DNA of 64,000 bases from Endozoicomonas sp. Mp262 (GCF_025643335.1 NZ_CP092489.1:381501-445500), one strand, 5' to 3'. Positions 18,455 through 28,515 are shown, counted from the first letter of the stretch. Program-made: numbers and translations. Notes: generated by a model not told the origin, from the sequence alone.

Positions 18455-19578
18455 ACCTGAATTCAAGTCATAAATGCATAACCCATGACTTTTCTTGCAT
18501 TCACTCCAGTTAACTCTTTGAATGCCTCATATGGTGTTTTGTAACCGAGGCATTTCCTGGGCCTGCTGTTCAGCTTGTCTACCGCAATGATAACGTCTCT
18601 TTCTTTGACGTTATGAAGCTCCATTGATTTGGGAAAGTACTGCCTGAGCAGCCCATTGGCATTCTCATTCTGGCCTCTCTCCCAAGAGTGGTAGGGCACA
18701 GCAAAGTAGCTGTCGCAGCTCAAGGCTTTGTTGATTGCTTCATGCTGAGCAAATTCCTTACCGTTGTCGTAAGTGATCGTTTTAACAAACCTTTTCAGGG
18801 GCTTGAGTGTATCAATCACTGCCTGTTTAACCGCTTTTGCTTTCTTTCCTGGCAGCGGAACAGCAAGGCGCAGTTTAGTCTTTCGCTCATCCAGTGTGGC
18901 AATGGCACCCTTATGGTTTTTGCCGATTACGGTATCCGCCTCCCAGTCACCAACACGCCCCCTGTTGTTGACGATCTCCGGGCGCTCTTCAATACCTACC
19001 CGGTTAGGTATGCCTGTTCGGTTATGAGCTGAACCATATCGCTTTCGGTACGTTTTTTTCTGATGGCGCAAGTGTTTATACAGGGTACCGTCAGTGCGCT
19101 TATCATCCTCTATGAACTGGTAAATCGTCTCATGATGCAACTTGATTATCCCTTCTTTTTCAAGCCTTCCAGCCACTTGCTCAGGACTCCAGTCAGCCCG
19201 GATATCTTGAGCAATCCGTCGCTTAATATCTTCCGTCAACTTCACCGCCTTGGGTTTTTCCTTATGACGCTGTTGAGCCTTACGATGAGCCTGCTGGTGC
19301 CTGTAACCACGCTGCCCTGTGTTGCGTCCTAACTCCCGTGACAGCGAACTCTGTGAACGCCCGAGTTTTTCTGCAATTTTATTTTGAGAAGTCCCATTTT
19401 TCAGTTCGATTTCGATATAATGTCTCTCTTCAGAGCTAAGGTGCTTAAAGGCCATCCTTGGCGTCCTCTGTTTGGTTTGGTTGCTTAACAGAGTACCCCT
19501 GAGTTCTGATTCACTTCAAAGGCTCTGTAACAACCCTCTGGTTACAGAGGTTATGCATTTATGATACAAATTCAGGTT
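18455..19578. mobile_element. IS30-family insertion sequence
   Basis: Imperfect 29-bp terminal inverted repeats match at 25 positions; both end in TCATAAATGCATAACC on the inner side and begin ACCTGAATT on the outer side. They bracket one intact transposase gene. I see no clear target duplication in the flanks. The transposase stop codon lies inside the inner part of the left repeat. Confidence 0.85.
18463..19455 (-). CDS. IS30-family transposase
   Basis: The 330-aa protein is intact. The N-terminal helix-turn-helix reads MAFKHLSSEERHYIEIELKN with KIAEKLGRSQSSLSREL. The DDE catalytic core is visible as GDWEADTVIGK, TYDNGKEFAQHE and WERGQNENANGLLRQYFPK. DWSPEQVAGRL is the usual IS30 linker motif. 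No frameshift is seen, so the element may still be active. Confidence 0.93.
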   Translation of the reverse strand: MAFKHLSSEERHYIEIELKNGTSQNKIAEKLGRSQSSLSRELGRNTGQRGYRHQQAHRKAQQRHKEKPKAVKLTEDIKRRIAQDIRADWSPEQVAGRLEKEGIIKLHHETIYQFIEDDKRTDGTLYKHLRHQKKTYRKRYGSAHNRTGIPNRVGIEERPEIVNNRGRVGDWEADTVIGKNHKGAIATLDERKTKLRLAVPLPGKKAKAVKQAVIDTLKPLKRFVKTITYDNGKEFAQHEAINKALSCDSYFAVPYHSWERGQNENANGLLRQYFPKSMELHNVKERDVIIAVDKLNSRPRKCLGYKTPYEAFKELTGVNARKVMGYAFMT

Positions 19579-19839
19579 ATAATACGAGTCTGCAATTACA
19601 GGGGTATCATGAATACCCCTTATTGATCTTCAAGCAGCAGACCAAACTAGCAATCGCAGCATATACCATTATCCGAAGCCATAATCTGACCTAAATCATT
19701 TCCTATTAACTACCAGGCTGTACAAAATTTAGGACTTGACACTATTTTGATAACTTTAGAAGACGTCTAATCAGTTTTTTCAACTTTTTCCATTGACATG
19801 AGCCAACACTTTGCAACATGTGCGCCTCTATTATATTGC

Positions 19840-20339
19840 TCAGTGAGTGGAAGACTTGCCCCAGGCTGCTTCATCCTTAAACACCTTATGGCGAAGGACC
19901 CGACTTTTTTCACAGACAGCGATGCCTGTTGAGTCAATATAGGAAACGCCAGATATCTTGCCGTAACGGGTCTGCAAGAAAGCTGAGAGCACCATGATGG
20001 CTTGCGGCATAAGCTCAACAAACCGGTTGTAACTGACCAGGCCGTGAAAGTGCTTACGCCAGTATTTACAGACATGATCAATATAGAAATGTTTCAGACA
20101 ACGATAGCCTTTAGCATGAAACATGATGGCGATTGTTGCCACTTCGCTGATTGATAGAGACTGTTTACGAATGCGCTTGCGGCCACAATGCTCGATCAAA
20201 TACTGGTTTAGCTTTGGTTCAAATTGCTTGCAAAAATCGTCTACCCTGCAAAATACCTTGGTCAGCACAGCACTACTCCATCCCTAATCAGCGTGGTAGC
20301 TATGCTATATAAAATCAGTTCCTTATGTCGAACTCAGGT
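19840..20339 (-). pseudogene. IS982-family element remnant, transposase truncated
   Basis: The left end begins at 20339 with ACCTGAGTTCGACATAAG. A GTG-started frame (20268) gives 142 aa of an IS982 transposase, including the catalytic-core piece YIDSTGIAVCEKSRVLRHKV. The frame ends abruptly after EAAWGKSST, where about half the protein and the right terminal repeat should follow. The adjoining bases toward 19767 do not continue the family. Two other pieces of the same element occur at 48458 and 63147. Confidence 0.8.
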
Positions 20340-20402
20340 CTTCTTTTAACTACGCTATACTCTCAAACTGACTTTTAGTTAAAAACATACTGGCAACTTA
20401 TA

Positions 20403-21269
20403 ATGTGTACACAGCCATTTTTTCGCTGTATTTTTCTTTATATATTATTTCTAAACATTGCCCTATTCCCAAGTTATTCGTCTGCTTTTTTCTGCCAGGG
20501 ATGTCAGGTGCCAGTAGTACTCAATCCCCCTATTCCATCTCATCAACCACAACAGAAATTTCTGATTTTATGCTGCGCCTGTAGAGCCAAGGCATATGGA
20601 ACAACTCAATCAGGATTTCAGACTCCATTGTGTATACCAATACCTCCATGGGTAACTTTTCAATCATCCACTTATACAACTCACCCCATTCGTCCCCCCT
20701 TACCTACCCAAACCTTAAGTACTCGAACTTTAAGAACTGAAAGCCCTGATGTGCTAAATAGTGATATGGAACCATTCGAGCAATTCAGACAAAAATTTTA
20801 TAATAGCTGTGAAGAAGGAAAAGTACACCTATGGAGAGGAAGGTTTAGAACAGTAAAAAGGGGAAAGTTTAGGAATATAAAAGAAGTTCGAAAGCTGCTT
20901 GAACTATCAGAATACCAGAAACATCATATCCCCTATTTTTATGTATTTTCCGGCAGCGCCAAAATGATTCTTGGCGAAAATATGCCAGGAGCTGAGCTTG
21001 ATTTTCATATTGCGGAACAATACCATGCTCAAAATAACAGTCAACTCAGAATAGAATTGAATCAGGAATTAGCCTATTATAACTATCTGACAGGAAACTA
21101 TGATAAGGCACTCAGAAGGTATCAGGAAGAATACTTAAAACATATTCCGGAAGGATCATATAATATTGTAAAAAAAGCATACGGAAAATGCCAAAATTAT
21201 TGGCATTTCCAACAATGGTTCGAAGCACTAATTATAATACCCAAAGCATCGAAGCCATTAGCGTTTTAA
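20403..21269 (+). CDS. Orphan secreted protein with Cys pairs and a TPR-like tail (288 aa)
   Basis: I do not recognise the family. Residues 1-28 are a signal peptide (FLYILFLNIALFPSYSSA). Two Cys clusters follow, CQGC at 31-34 and CCAC at 57-60, in a Pro/Thr-rich stretch up to about residue 115. Residues 125-265 are helical, and the part AELDFHIAEQYHAQ to YDKALRRYQEEYL looks like one or two TPR repeats. AT content is higher than in the core genes. It lies between IS debris and the DUF979 gene and may be a lineage-specific exported protein. Confidence 0.6.
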   Translation: MCTQPFFRCIFLYILFLNIALFPSYSSAFFCQGCQVPVVLNPPIPSHQPQQKFLILCCACRAKAYGTTQSGFQTPLCIPIPPWVTFQSSTYTTHPIRPPLPTQTLSTRTLRTESPDVLNSDMEPFEQFRQKFYNSCEEGKVHLWRGRFRTVKRGKFRNIKEVRKLLELSEYQKHHIPYFYVFSGSAKMILGENMPGAELDFHIAEQYHAQNNSQLRIELNQELAYYNYLTGNYDKALRRYQEEYLKHIPEGSYNIVKKAYGKCQNYWHFQQWFEALIIIPKASKPLAF

Positions 21270-21600
21270 TCAACGGTCAAATTTCTTCTATAGTAATTTA
21301 GTGCTATGTACTTCTGCTCCCCATGAGGTTACACGTAAGAAATTTTAAAATACAGGTTTAGTGATAACTGGCCAATATAGGGTTGAGTTGACTTAAATCA
21401 ACTCGATGTGTTCCTGAAAAAAAGAATATAACCACTAGCCGAGACTCCGCTTAATCATGTGCCGATAAATTGGTTTAACGCGCTGCCATTATCTCTTTCA
21501 CCATCATGATAATCCGAATGAAGTGGCTCGACAATTCATTAACCAGAAAAGAACTGAAAGCGGAAATATCACCTTATAAAACCCGGGTGAGAAATTAATT
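21270..21600. other. Gene-free stretch with one perfect hairpin
   Basis: No supported gene is present. A perfect palindrome, GAGTTGACTTAAATCAACTC, lies at 21385-21404. A short open stretch ending in NPNEVARQFINQKR (about 21508-21577) may be the tail of a lost gene. A DUF969 partner gene, often placed before DUF979, is absent. Confidence 0.4.
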
Positions 21601-22506
21601 ATGGGGCTTGAATCAGTCTATATCGTAGTGGGCCTTACCCTGGTTATCTATGCAATCATGACAGTGCGAGATAAACACCATAAGCGCCGTTGGGGAACCA
21701 GCCTGTTTTGGCTGCTATACGGCTGCTCCTTTATATTTGGTTCCATATTGCCGGATTTTGTTATTGGTCTAATGGTCATTATTTTAACTATCATTGCTGC
21801 AACAGGCATGCTGGGATCAGGTTTCTACCAGCCAAGCAGCGACGAAGAGAAAAAGCAACGGGCCAGGCAGTTTGGAAATAAACTGTTTATTCCCGCAGCA
21901 GTGATACCCATAGTCACCTTTCTTTGGGCCAAGTTAATGGGTAATGCTCTGGAGGGTCTGGGTATCGCCTCTATGGTAGCGCTGGCAGTTACCCTGGCAA
22001 TGACCCGTGGCTCAATTGAAAGCAGCTTCCAACAGGGACGACGACAGCTTGATGCCATTGGCTGGGCTGCTATCTTATCGCAGTTTCTGGCCGCTTTGGG
22101 CTATCTCTTTGGAGCCGCTGATGTTGGTAGCACCGTTTCTACCATCGTTGCAGCCATGGTGAACCAAAGCAGTCAATTAGCCACCGTAGCCGCTTACTGC
22201 CTGGGAATGGCTGCCTTTACCGTCATTCTTGGAAATACCTTTGCGGCATTTGCCGTTATAACAGCCGGTATTGGCATCCCAATGGTTATTGTTACACACG
22301 GTGGTGATCCAGCGATTGTTGGCGTTCTGGGGATGCTATCAGGCTACTGCGGCACACTCCTGACACCTATGGCCGCTAATTTCAATGTGGTGCCCGCCGC
22401 CTTGCTGGAATTAGATAACAAATACCATGTGGTCAAAGTACAAGCGATACCGGCACTCGCCTTACTGCTTGCCAATATTATCTTGATGTACACCCTGGCC
22501 TTTTAG
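21601..22506 (+). CDS. DUF979 family membrane protein
   Basis: The 301-aa protein has about eight to nine hydrophobic segments, for example YIVVGLTLVIYAIMTV and VIGLMVIILTIIAATGMLG. A conserved C-terminal region contains GMLSGYCGTLLTPMAANFN. In other bacteria DUF969-DUF979 pairs precede pyroglutamyl peptidase and are thought to be transport components. Here pcp follows after an inserted IS1380 element. The stop codon TAG is part of the insertion's TTAG target duplication, so the coding sequence is complete. Confidence 0.85.
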   Translation: MGLESVYIVVGLTLVIYAIMTVRDKHHKRRWGTSLFWLLYGCSFIFGSILPDFVIGLMVIILTIIAATGMLGSGFYQPSSDEEKKQRARQFGNKLFIPAAVIPIVTFLWAKLMGNALEGLGIASMVALAVTLAMTRGSIESSFQQGRRQLDAIGWAAILSQFLAALGYLFGAADVGSTVSTIVAAMVNQSSQLATVAAYCLGMAAFTVILGNTFAAFAVITAGIGIPMVIVTHGGDPAIVGVLGMLSGYCGTLLTPMAANFNVVPAALLELDNKYHVVKVQAIPALALLLANIILMYTLAF

Positions 22507-24215
22507 CCCGGATATTTCATAAAGCAGCAGGCTGTCCATTCAATTTTGACTTTTCTGTGGGGGCTGCTGTTTTATCACTCTGTGACTAAAGGTCTTCAGG
22601 CTCCGACTACACCAATCTGAACATTTAACGATCAATTCTGCTTTTTTAGGCCGAATGAATACTCCAAACGTCTCTCATCTGGTTATTATTTAGGCGGGCT
22701 AAGCGTTGTGGAGGCTGCTACCCAGGCCGAGGCAACGGCATTTGATAAAATATCTCTGTTACATGCTGCAAAAGCTTCTTGAATGGGCAGCTGCTGGGTA
22801 GGTGCAGTTTGATCCGATCCTTGTACTCAACCACCTTAACCGCTACTTTGCAGAGTTTTGTGATTACCGTTGATGGCTGGGCTTTCTCCAGTTCCGTTCC
22901 TTTCAAAGCCTTGGTTCTCAGCTCGTAATGCAGAACGTAAGCCGCACAGGCATAAAACAGTCTCAAGTGATTGGCCAGAAAGGTCTGGTCTGACAGTCTG
23001 TCACCGGACAGATCACTTTTCAGGTGCTTAATGAAATTCTCATCCTGCCCTCTTGGGCAGTACAGATCCTCATAAATCACCTCTGGGGAAGCCTCTTTGA
23101 TTGAGGTGACAATAAAGCGGGGATTGTCGCCTTTCTCGTTAACCTCTGCCTTATAGATTATCCGGGTATCGAGCCCTTTCCAGCTTTTAGCCTGATACTC
23201 GGCCTCACCGTACAGCCTGAGTCGTTCTGGCTCAGGCATATCGTTCAACTTGGCTAAGGCTGTTTTAACCTTGAAAGCTCGACGAGCCTCATCTAGCAAC
23301 TCTTTGGCTTTAGGGCGTAAGGCCGTCTTGTGACCGGCACCTTTACCCAGCACATAATCAGCATGAGTATTAGCCTGAACAACATGCATTAACTCAGGTT
23401 GAGCAAAGTGGCTATCCCCGCGCACCAGCAAATGGGTTTTTGGCCACCGTTTACGGATAAGCTTGATGACACGCTTGATAATAGCGGCATTTTCCCTGCC
23501 TGTTGGCGTTTTGCCTGGACGGAGGATGGCAGTAATCAGCTTGCCACTGAGACCTTCAAAAATCAGCAAAGGCAGATAACAGTAGTCCTGATATTTGGCA
23601 TTAAACAAATTCATTTGCTGCGATCCGTGGGTAATGGCCGGTGTGTGATCAAGATCGATCACGATAGCCATAGGTGGCAAGTCATAACTGGCGATAAAAT
23701 GATGCACAAATGCTTCAGCCATTTGATAGATATCTTTGCGCCGCATGGACTTCCCGAGCCGTGTGTAGGTGGGAGATGAAGCCAGGTGGTTATCATCATC
23801 CAAAGGGTTTCGTCCGGTAGCCAGCTTTAACATGGGGTCTTTACGGAGGCGGTTGCTGTCGTTGGCATCCTCATAACCGCAAGCCATTTGCAAAATTCGC
23901 TGAACCAGGAGGTTTTGCAGAGAGTGGTCAATGTAGGATGGGTGACGCTTGTCATCAATGGCCTGGGTCAGTCTGGAAATAAGTCCGCTATGCAATATGG
24001 TTTCCCGTAACAGCAGAGCCCCAAAATCTGAAGATAACTCTCCACCATTGAAGTCCGCACGGATAGTTTTACCATTTGAAGGATGAAAGCGAAGCTGCTC
24101 TTGTGTAGATTGGGTCATGGCAAGTTCCGGTTTGCTTTTTCCGAAGCATTTTTTTGTCAATCCAATCGTACCAACAGATTGGACGGAACTTGCCTTTATT
24201 TATGAAATATCCGGG
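22507..24215. mobile_element. IS1380-family insertion sequence
   Basis: Perfect 17-bp inverted ends CCCGGATATTTCATAAA lie at 22507-22523 and 24199-24215. Both sides carry TTAG (22503-22506 and 24216-24219), a 4-bp target duplication. Removing the element brings the DUF979 stop to about 16 bases from the pcp start. The fresh, perfect ends suggest a recent insertion. Confidence 0.93.
22718..24118 (-). CDS. IS1380-family transposase
   Basis: From the ATG at 24118, preceded by GGAAC, it is 466 aa; a TTG would extend it to 24160. Features of the DDE_Tnp_1 core are VIDLDHTPAITHGSQQMNLF, LVRGDSHFAQPELM and YEDLYCPRGQDENFIKHLKSD. The frame is intact. Confidence 0.92.
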   Translation of the reverse strand: MTQSTQEQLRFHPSNGKTIRADFNGGELSSDFGALLLRETILHSGLISRLTQAIDDKRHPSYIDHSLQNLLVQRILQMACGYEDANDSNRLRKDPMLKLATGRNPLDDDNHLASSPTYTRLGKSMRRKDIYQMAEAFVHHFIASYDLPPMAIVIDLDHTPAITHGSQQMNLFNAKYQDYCYLPLLIFEGLSGKLITAILRPGKTPTGRENAAIIKRVIKLIRKRWPKTHLLVRGDSHFAQPELMHVVQANTHADYVLGKGAGHKTALRPKAKELLDEARRAFKVKTALAKLNDMPEPERLRLYGEAEYQAKSWKGLDTRIIYKAEVNEKGDNPRFIVTSIKEASPEVIYEDLYCPRGQDENFIKHLKSDLSGDRLSDQTFLANHLRLFYACAAYVLHYELRTKALKGTELEKAQPSTVITKLCKVAVKVVEYKDRIKLHLPSSCPFKKLLQHVTEIFYQMPLPRPG

Positions 24216-24235
24216 TTAGTTTATTGAGTGAATAA

Positions 24236-24877
24236 ATGAAAACTATATTAATCACCGGATTTGAAGCTTTTGGTGGTGAATCCATCAACCCTGCACTGGA
24301 AGCCGTAGAGCTATTAGAGGGAGAAGTTTTAGACAATGGCTACCAGATTTGTACAGCTGTAGTTCCCGTTGTAAAAGGGAAATCAATACAAGTTGTAACT
24401 GAAGCTATCGATGAATTTCAGCCTGAGGCTGTAATACTGGTTGGTCAAGCTGCCGGCCGGGCTGCAATGACTCCCGAACGGGTAGCAATTAATCTGGATG
24501 ACTTTAGAATTCCAGATAATGAGGGTTACCAAATGATTGATGAACCTGTTGTCACAGGTGCCCCGGCGGCTTATTTCTCCGATTTACCGATCAAAGCCAT
24601 GGTTGTGGCCATGCGAGAGGCAGGCGTTCCGGCTGCCGTTTCCAATACAGCAGGCACCTTTGTTTGTAACCATCTCTTTTACGGGATTTTGCATCACCTA
24701 CGCAACAGCAAGACCCGGGCCGGATTTATGCATATTCCCTTACTGCCATCACAGGTAACCATGGGAAATCAGCCATCGATGGATTTAGCCACTGTAGTAA
24801 AAGGCTTAAGAGTCGCTGCTAACACCGTCGTTGATATTCAAGAAGATTTGAAACTTACCGAAGGGCTGGTGTGCTAA
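24236..24877 (+). CDS. pcp: Pyrrolidone-carboxylate peptidase
   Basis: This cytosolic cysteine peptidase removes N-terminal pyroglutamate from peptides. At 213 aa it has the usual length. The catalytic triad residues are Glu81 (TPERVAIN), Cys144 ([13 protein letters not shown]) and His166 ([11 protein letters not shown]), and the N-terminus [20 protein letters not shown] is typical. It would have been cotranscribed with DUF979 before the IS1380 insertion; its promoter now is unclear and could be supplied by the IS end. Confidence 0.95.
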   Translation: MKTILITGFEAFGGESINPALEAVELLEGEVLDNGYQICTAVVPVVKGKSIQVVTEAIDEFQPEAVILVGQAAGRAAMTPERVAINLDDFRIPDNEGYQMIDEPVVTGAPAAYFSDLPIKAMVVAMREAGVPAAVSNTAGTFVCNHLFYGILHHLRNSKTRAGFMHIPLLPSQVTMGNQPSMDLATVVKGLRVAANTVVDIQEDLKLTEGLVC

Positions 24878-25020
24878 ACCAGCACCTGCTTGAAAACTGG
24901 ATATTTCAATAAAATCTGGAATTATTTCTAGAAAACTCAGGGAAGAGTTTACTAATTAGTCTATATTAAAGCAGTCCTTAAGCTTATGAAAAGTAAATCA
25001 GTATACTAAGATCATTAAAA

Positions 25021-25707
25021 ATGAAACTCAGAAAATTATACTTTCTCCTTTTTCTTAGTCTTCCTGTGGTAATCACACCACCACTTTTAGCTACTGTATA
25101 TGTCTTAGATGCATTTCAGGATATTGCATTTGCAGGTGTAGGAGAACTTGAAAATCAAACCCTGACAGTTACTTATGCCCCTTCAAGTATTTCTGAATGT
25201 TCCATAGAGACTGTAGAGGGGCATTTATGGACTGTGCAAAATAAGTCGAATAGAGTTATTGAAGCAGCTAATAAAGCATCAATAAATTCCCAAGAGATGG
25301 TTTGTAATGTTTCATGGCCTGAACTGGTTTCAGCTACCGCTGTATATGCAGGACAGAATCAACAAGAGAGAGATAAATGGAGATATTTAAAACTGGGTCT
25401 GGATTCAAGCAAAGAAAACTTCTTATTTACCGATACCGATGGAATATGGTTTAAGATTTTTAATTCACAGGAAGAATCAGTTAATGAAAAAGTCTATTTA
25501 AAAGTGGCAATACATAGCAGCCATGATTCCCTCCATGAGCAGGCACACAAACTATATGTGATTTTTGATAAAAATAAAAATAAACTAAAACTTCAAGCAT
25601 TGCACCTATTTATCATCCCAGAAAATGATATAAAACTGGTTCAAGGATTTCAGTTAGAAGATACACCCGATAAATTTCTTAAAAAGAAACCCAGGGTCAC
25701 TTACTGA
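25021..25707 (+). CDS. Orphan secreted protein (228 aa)
   Basis: I do not recognise the family. Residues 1-24 form a signal peptide (LYFLLFLSLPVVITPPLLA). The mature part looks beta-rich, with two Cys (SECSIETVEG and EMVCNVSW) that could form a disulfide, and ends in a Lys-rich tail. No ribosome binding site is obvious before the ATG. It is the first of several AT-rich exported proteins in this region. Confidence 0.55.
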   Translation: MKLRKLYFLLFLSLPVVITPPLLATVYVLDAFQDIAFAGVGELENQTLTVTYAPSSISECSIETVEGHLWTVQNKSNRVIEAANKASINSQEMVCNVSWPELVSATAVYAGQNQQERDKWRYLKLGLDSSKENFLFTDTDGIWFKIFNSQEESVNEKVYLKVAIHSSHDSLHEQAHKLYVIFDKNKNKLKLQALHLFIIPENDIKLVQGFQLEDTPDKFLKKKPRVTY

Positions 25708-25845
25708 TACTTTCTCTTTTTGGCAATCGTCATAATAATAAAAAGGCACCTTCAAACAAAAGCTTTTCACCTAGCAAACATTGCACAACTATACTACCTA
25801 TATTGATCACAGTTTATACAACTAAGCTATGGTGTCACGTAATAT

Positions 25846-27723
25846 ATGTTTTTCCCCTCCCCTCACTACTGCAAGAAAAAAAACACCCATAATCTCTTTT
25901 TAAAAAACCCTAAGTCAATCATATTAACTATTTATCTCTTGAACATTTCATTTACAGCTTTTGCCATATTAGATAGTGCCTGCCAAAATGCCAGGCTGCC
26001 TGATTCTGATAAAATCAGTAATAATCAACCTCTGAACACAGCACCTGAAACAGAAAATATTTATAAAAAAATTGTTCCCTCCTCTCCTTCTATCCGGCAA
26101 TGGAAGAATAAGGAAACCTTACTTCCACCTATTGACTGGCTTGCTCGAACCATGACTCTTGCTGATAAAACTAAACACTGTTATCTCTGCAAAGAATCTT
26201 TACCCAATTGTTTATGTTATTGCCCTATTTGTGAGCAACATATTCATCCCCGATATCAAAACCAGCTATCTGTAACTTGCTCTTGCCATACACAAGGCCC
26301 TTCATCTTTTCAATGTTCTGACAGGTTACCAGTTCCACTCCCGAAAAATATTTGTACAACATGCCTGGCCTATAAAAGCCCTCACAGTAAAAACCATAGC
26401 TGTGTGCTTATAGTAACAGTCCCCCAAGAACCTTCCCCATGCTTAGCCATGCCGGCCGAAGATACCAGCCAATATCCAACAATCACCTCACCTGAGGCTG
26501 ATAGTGATGCACAAAATGATAACCTGGATAATATTCCAGTAGATATACTCAGAGATGATCTATATCTTAGCGATGATAGCAACTCTTCCCACGAAAATTA
26601 TATGGATACATTTTTAGAGCACCTATTAAATAACTCAGGGACACAAAAAAAATTAACAAGATTCCATCAAAAAGTATTGAGATATATTGATTTCCTAGAT
26701 AGAAAAAAATACGATCACTTAACTGCTTCAGAATGGATAACTCGTGTACAACAATCAAAAATAGCTTTTACTCAGCCGACGGTATATTTTCTATATCCTT
26801 CAAGCGATATTCTTCCACATAAACTAGATCCTGATTGTTTTTTCATTAGATTTTGTGGAAAAGTAGATGATGGAGGTATATATGTCGAGCAAGGAATATT
26901 AATCATCACAGGCAACCAGAAGGTTTATTTTATTATTTTGAACAGCCATAACATACCCACTCCTTATGAGCTGGATAGAAATGGGTTAATTCAAGTACTT
27001 AATCGAATAGCTAAACATATACACCCCAAAAAGAATCACTTTATTTGTGCAATCAGAGTTAATCCTCCTGAAAAAGATCAATTAGCCACGGCAATTTCAG
27101 AACTTGATAATAATAGAGGCAACCTTCCTAAAACGGTAGAAAATGCCATCGAAAGAGAAGCCAGGGAGGAAGACCCTCCCCAGAATTATAACACCAAAGA
27201 TAATTATTATTTCAGTATTAGAAAGGAAGTTGTACAATGGATCAATAAAACTTTACATCCCTATAGATCTGATTCTAAAACTATAAATGGATTCAGTTAT
27301 GAATCAAGCATTCAAACCATGGCAAGAATTCTAAACTTAAAAAAACTGCTTACCCCAGCATTTCTACAAGCTTTAGCCACTGTTAATTTGCTAAAAGCAG
27401 ATACTAATAATAATACAGCTCCTTTTCGACTATTTGTTTTAATGTCCATAAACCCCTGGTTCCCTCCAATTTTAACCGGTTATTCTTTTTATAATAAATC
27501 AACTTTTTACAGAACAGAACACCTGGAAGAAACCTGCGTAATCCTAAACTTACATAACAATCTGTCTTCTGAAGAATATAATTATTTTACCCTTTCATTT
27601 GATGAACTTAGTCAACATATCAAAGGATTCACTCATTACATCAGATTGGAACGCGGCATTGAGATGGAACTGTTCTGGTATTATCTAGCTCCTTTTAATG
27701 AAGATAGTATCAGTATTCAGTAA
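25846..27723 (+). CDS. Orphan exported protein with a zinc-finger-like Cys/His cluster (625 aa)
   Basis: I do not recognise the family. A hydrophobic stretch at residues 23-40 (KSIILTIYLLNISFTAFA) looks like a signal peptide with a long basic lead. Residues 112-186 hold a dense cluster: Cys 112, 115, 122, 124, 126, 129, His 132, 134, Cys 145, 147, His 148, Cys 157, 170, 173, His 180, 184, Cys 186. The CxxC and CxxC-HxH spacings resemble RING or B-box zinc modules. The remainder (about 230-625) has no recognisable motif. Codon use is AT-rich. An effector acting on a eukaryotic host is plausible but unproved; no ribosome binding site is evident. Confidence 0.6.
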   Translation: MFFPSPHYCKKKNTHNLFLKNPKSIILTIYLLNISFTAFAILDSACQNARLPDSDKISNNQPLNTAPETENIYKKIVPSSPSIRQWKNKETLLPPIDWLARTMTLADKTKHCYLCKESLPNCLCYCPICEQHIHPRYQNQLSVTCSCHTQGPSSFQCSDRLPVPLPKNICTTCLAYKSPHSKNHSCVLIVTVPQEPSPCLAMPAEDTSQYPTITSPEADSDAQNDNLDNIPVDILRDDLYLSDDSNSSHENYMDTFLEHLLNNSGTQKKLTRFHQKVLRYIDFLDRKKYDHLTASEWITRVQQSKIAFTQPTVYFLYPSSDILPHKLDPDCFFIRFCGKVDDGGIYVEQGILIITGNQKVYFIILNSHNIPTPYELDRNGLIQVLNRIAKHIHPKKNHFICAIRVNPPEKDQLATAISELDNNRGNLPKTVENAIEREAREEDPPQNYNTKDNYYFSIRKEVVQWINKTLHPYRSDSKTINGFSYESSIQTMARILNLKKLLTPAFLQALATVNLLKADTNNNTAPFRLFVLMSINPWFPPILTGYSFYNKSTFYRTEHLEETCVILNLHNNLSSEEYNYFTLSFDELSQHIKGFTHYIRLERGIEMELFWYYLAPFNEDSISIQ

Positions 27724-27786
27724 CTCTTTCTAATACCTTCAGATATTTTTCAACTGATCATAATTTAGCCGCCACATTAAATCTCA

Positions 27787-28392
27787 TTAAATGAATAGTG
27801 AATTATTTATTGGCCAGTTTTTTCTGGATAAACGGTATAAACAATGTCTACGTAACTCGTGACCTTCTGGCAAGGCAGGATGCTCAAATGTTGCCTTGTC
27901 TTCAACCATCTTCAGGCGCTCCATTACAGCACGGGATTTAAAGTTGTTAACCGTTGCAAATGATACAATTTCAGAAAGATCCAACTGCTCAAAACCTACA
28001 CGCAAGGCGGATCTGGCAGCTTCCGTAGCATAACCTTTCCCCCAATGCAGTGGTGCAATGCGCCAGCCAATTTCAACGCAGGGAGAAAATGGTAGTTTAT
28101 CCTTGGGAATATGTAACCCGACAAAGCCAATAAAGCGGTTGGATTCTTTTTCTTCAATAGCCCAAAAACCCCACCCCCTCTCTGCAATCAAATCCTGACA
28201 CTTTTTTGCCATATCATAGCTTTCTTCCCGGGTTAAAAGGGAAGGATAAAATTCCATCACCTTGGGGTCGGCACACATCTCTGAAAAAGGTACAAAATCA
28301 TCCTGATGCCATTGTCTTAGATACAATCGCTCAGTTTCTGGTTGAATAATACCAGGCACATCTCCCCCTTTAATACAACTATTGGGTTTCAC
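27787..28392 (-). CDS. GNAT acetyltransferase, RimJ/RimL-like
   Basis: The 201-aa protein fits the Acetyltransf_3 pattern: TERLYLRQWHQDDFVPFSEM at the start of the fold, IGFVGLHIP in the middle, and the acetyl-CoA pyrophosphate loop HWGKGYATEAARSAL, then FATVNNFKSRAVMERLKM. Such enzymes acetylate N-termini of proteins or small amines; the substrate is unknown. The listed start is a GTG; an internal GTG eleven codons on is another option. It stands alone. Confidence 0.8.
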   Translation of the reverse strand: MKPNSCIKGGDVPGIIQPETERLYLRQWHQDDFVPFSEMCADPKVMEFYPSLLTREESYDMAKKCQDLIAERGWGFWAIEEKESNRFIGFVGLHIPKDKLPFSPCVEIGWRIAPLHWGKGYATEAARSALRVGFEQLDLSEIVSFATVNNFKSRAVMERLKMVEDKATFEHPALPEGHELRRHCLYRLSRKNWPINNSLFI

Positions 28393-28515
28393 TTTTTACG
28401 AGAAGCACAGGTTAACTTATCAGTATAAAAATTTAAAGTTCTGCTTTATCTAGCATTCGGATACAAGAAATACACCCTCTTTACCCATTCCATTTAATTT
28501 TATATTCCCTGGAAA

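Noticed and set aside
19767-20081. Separate 104-aa ORF overlapping the IS982 remnant
   Set aside because: It lies in another frame of the truncated transposase and its tail, with no ribosome binding site or family match.
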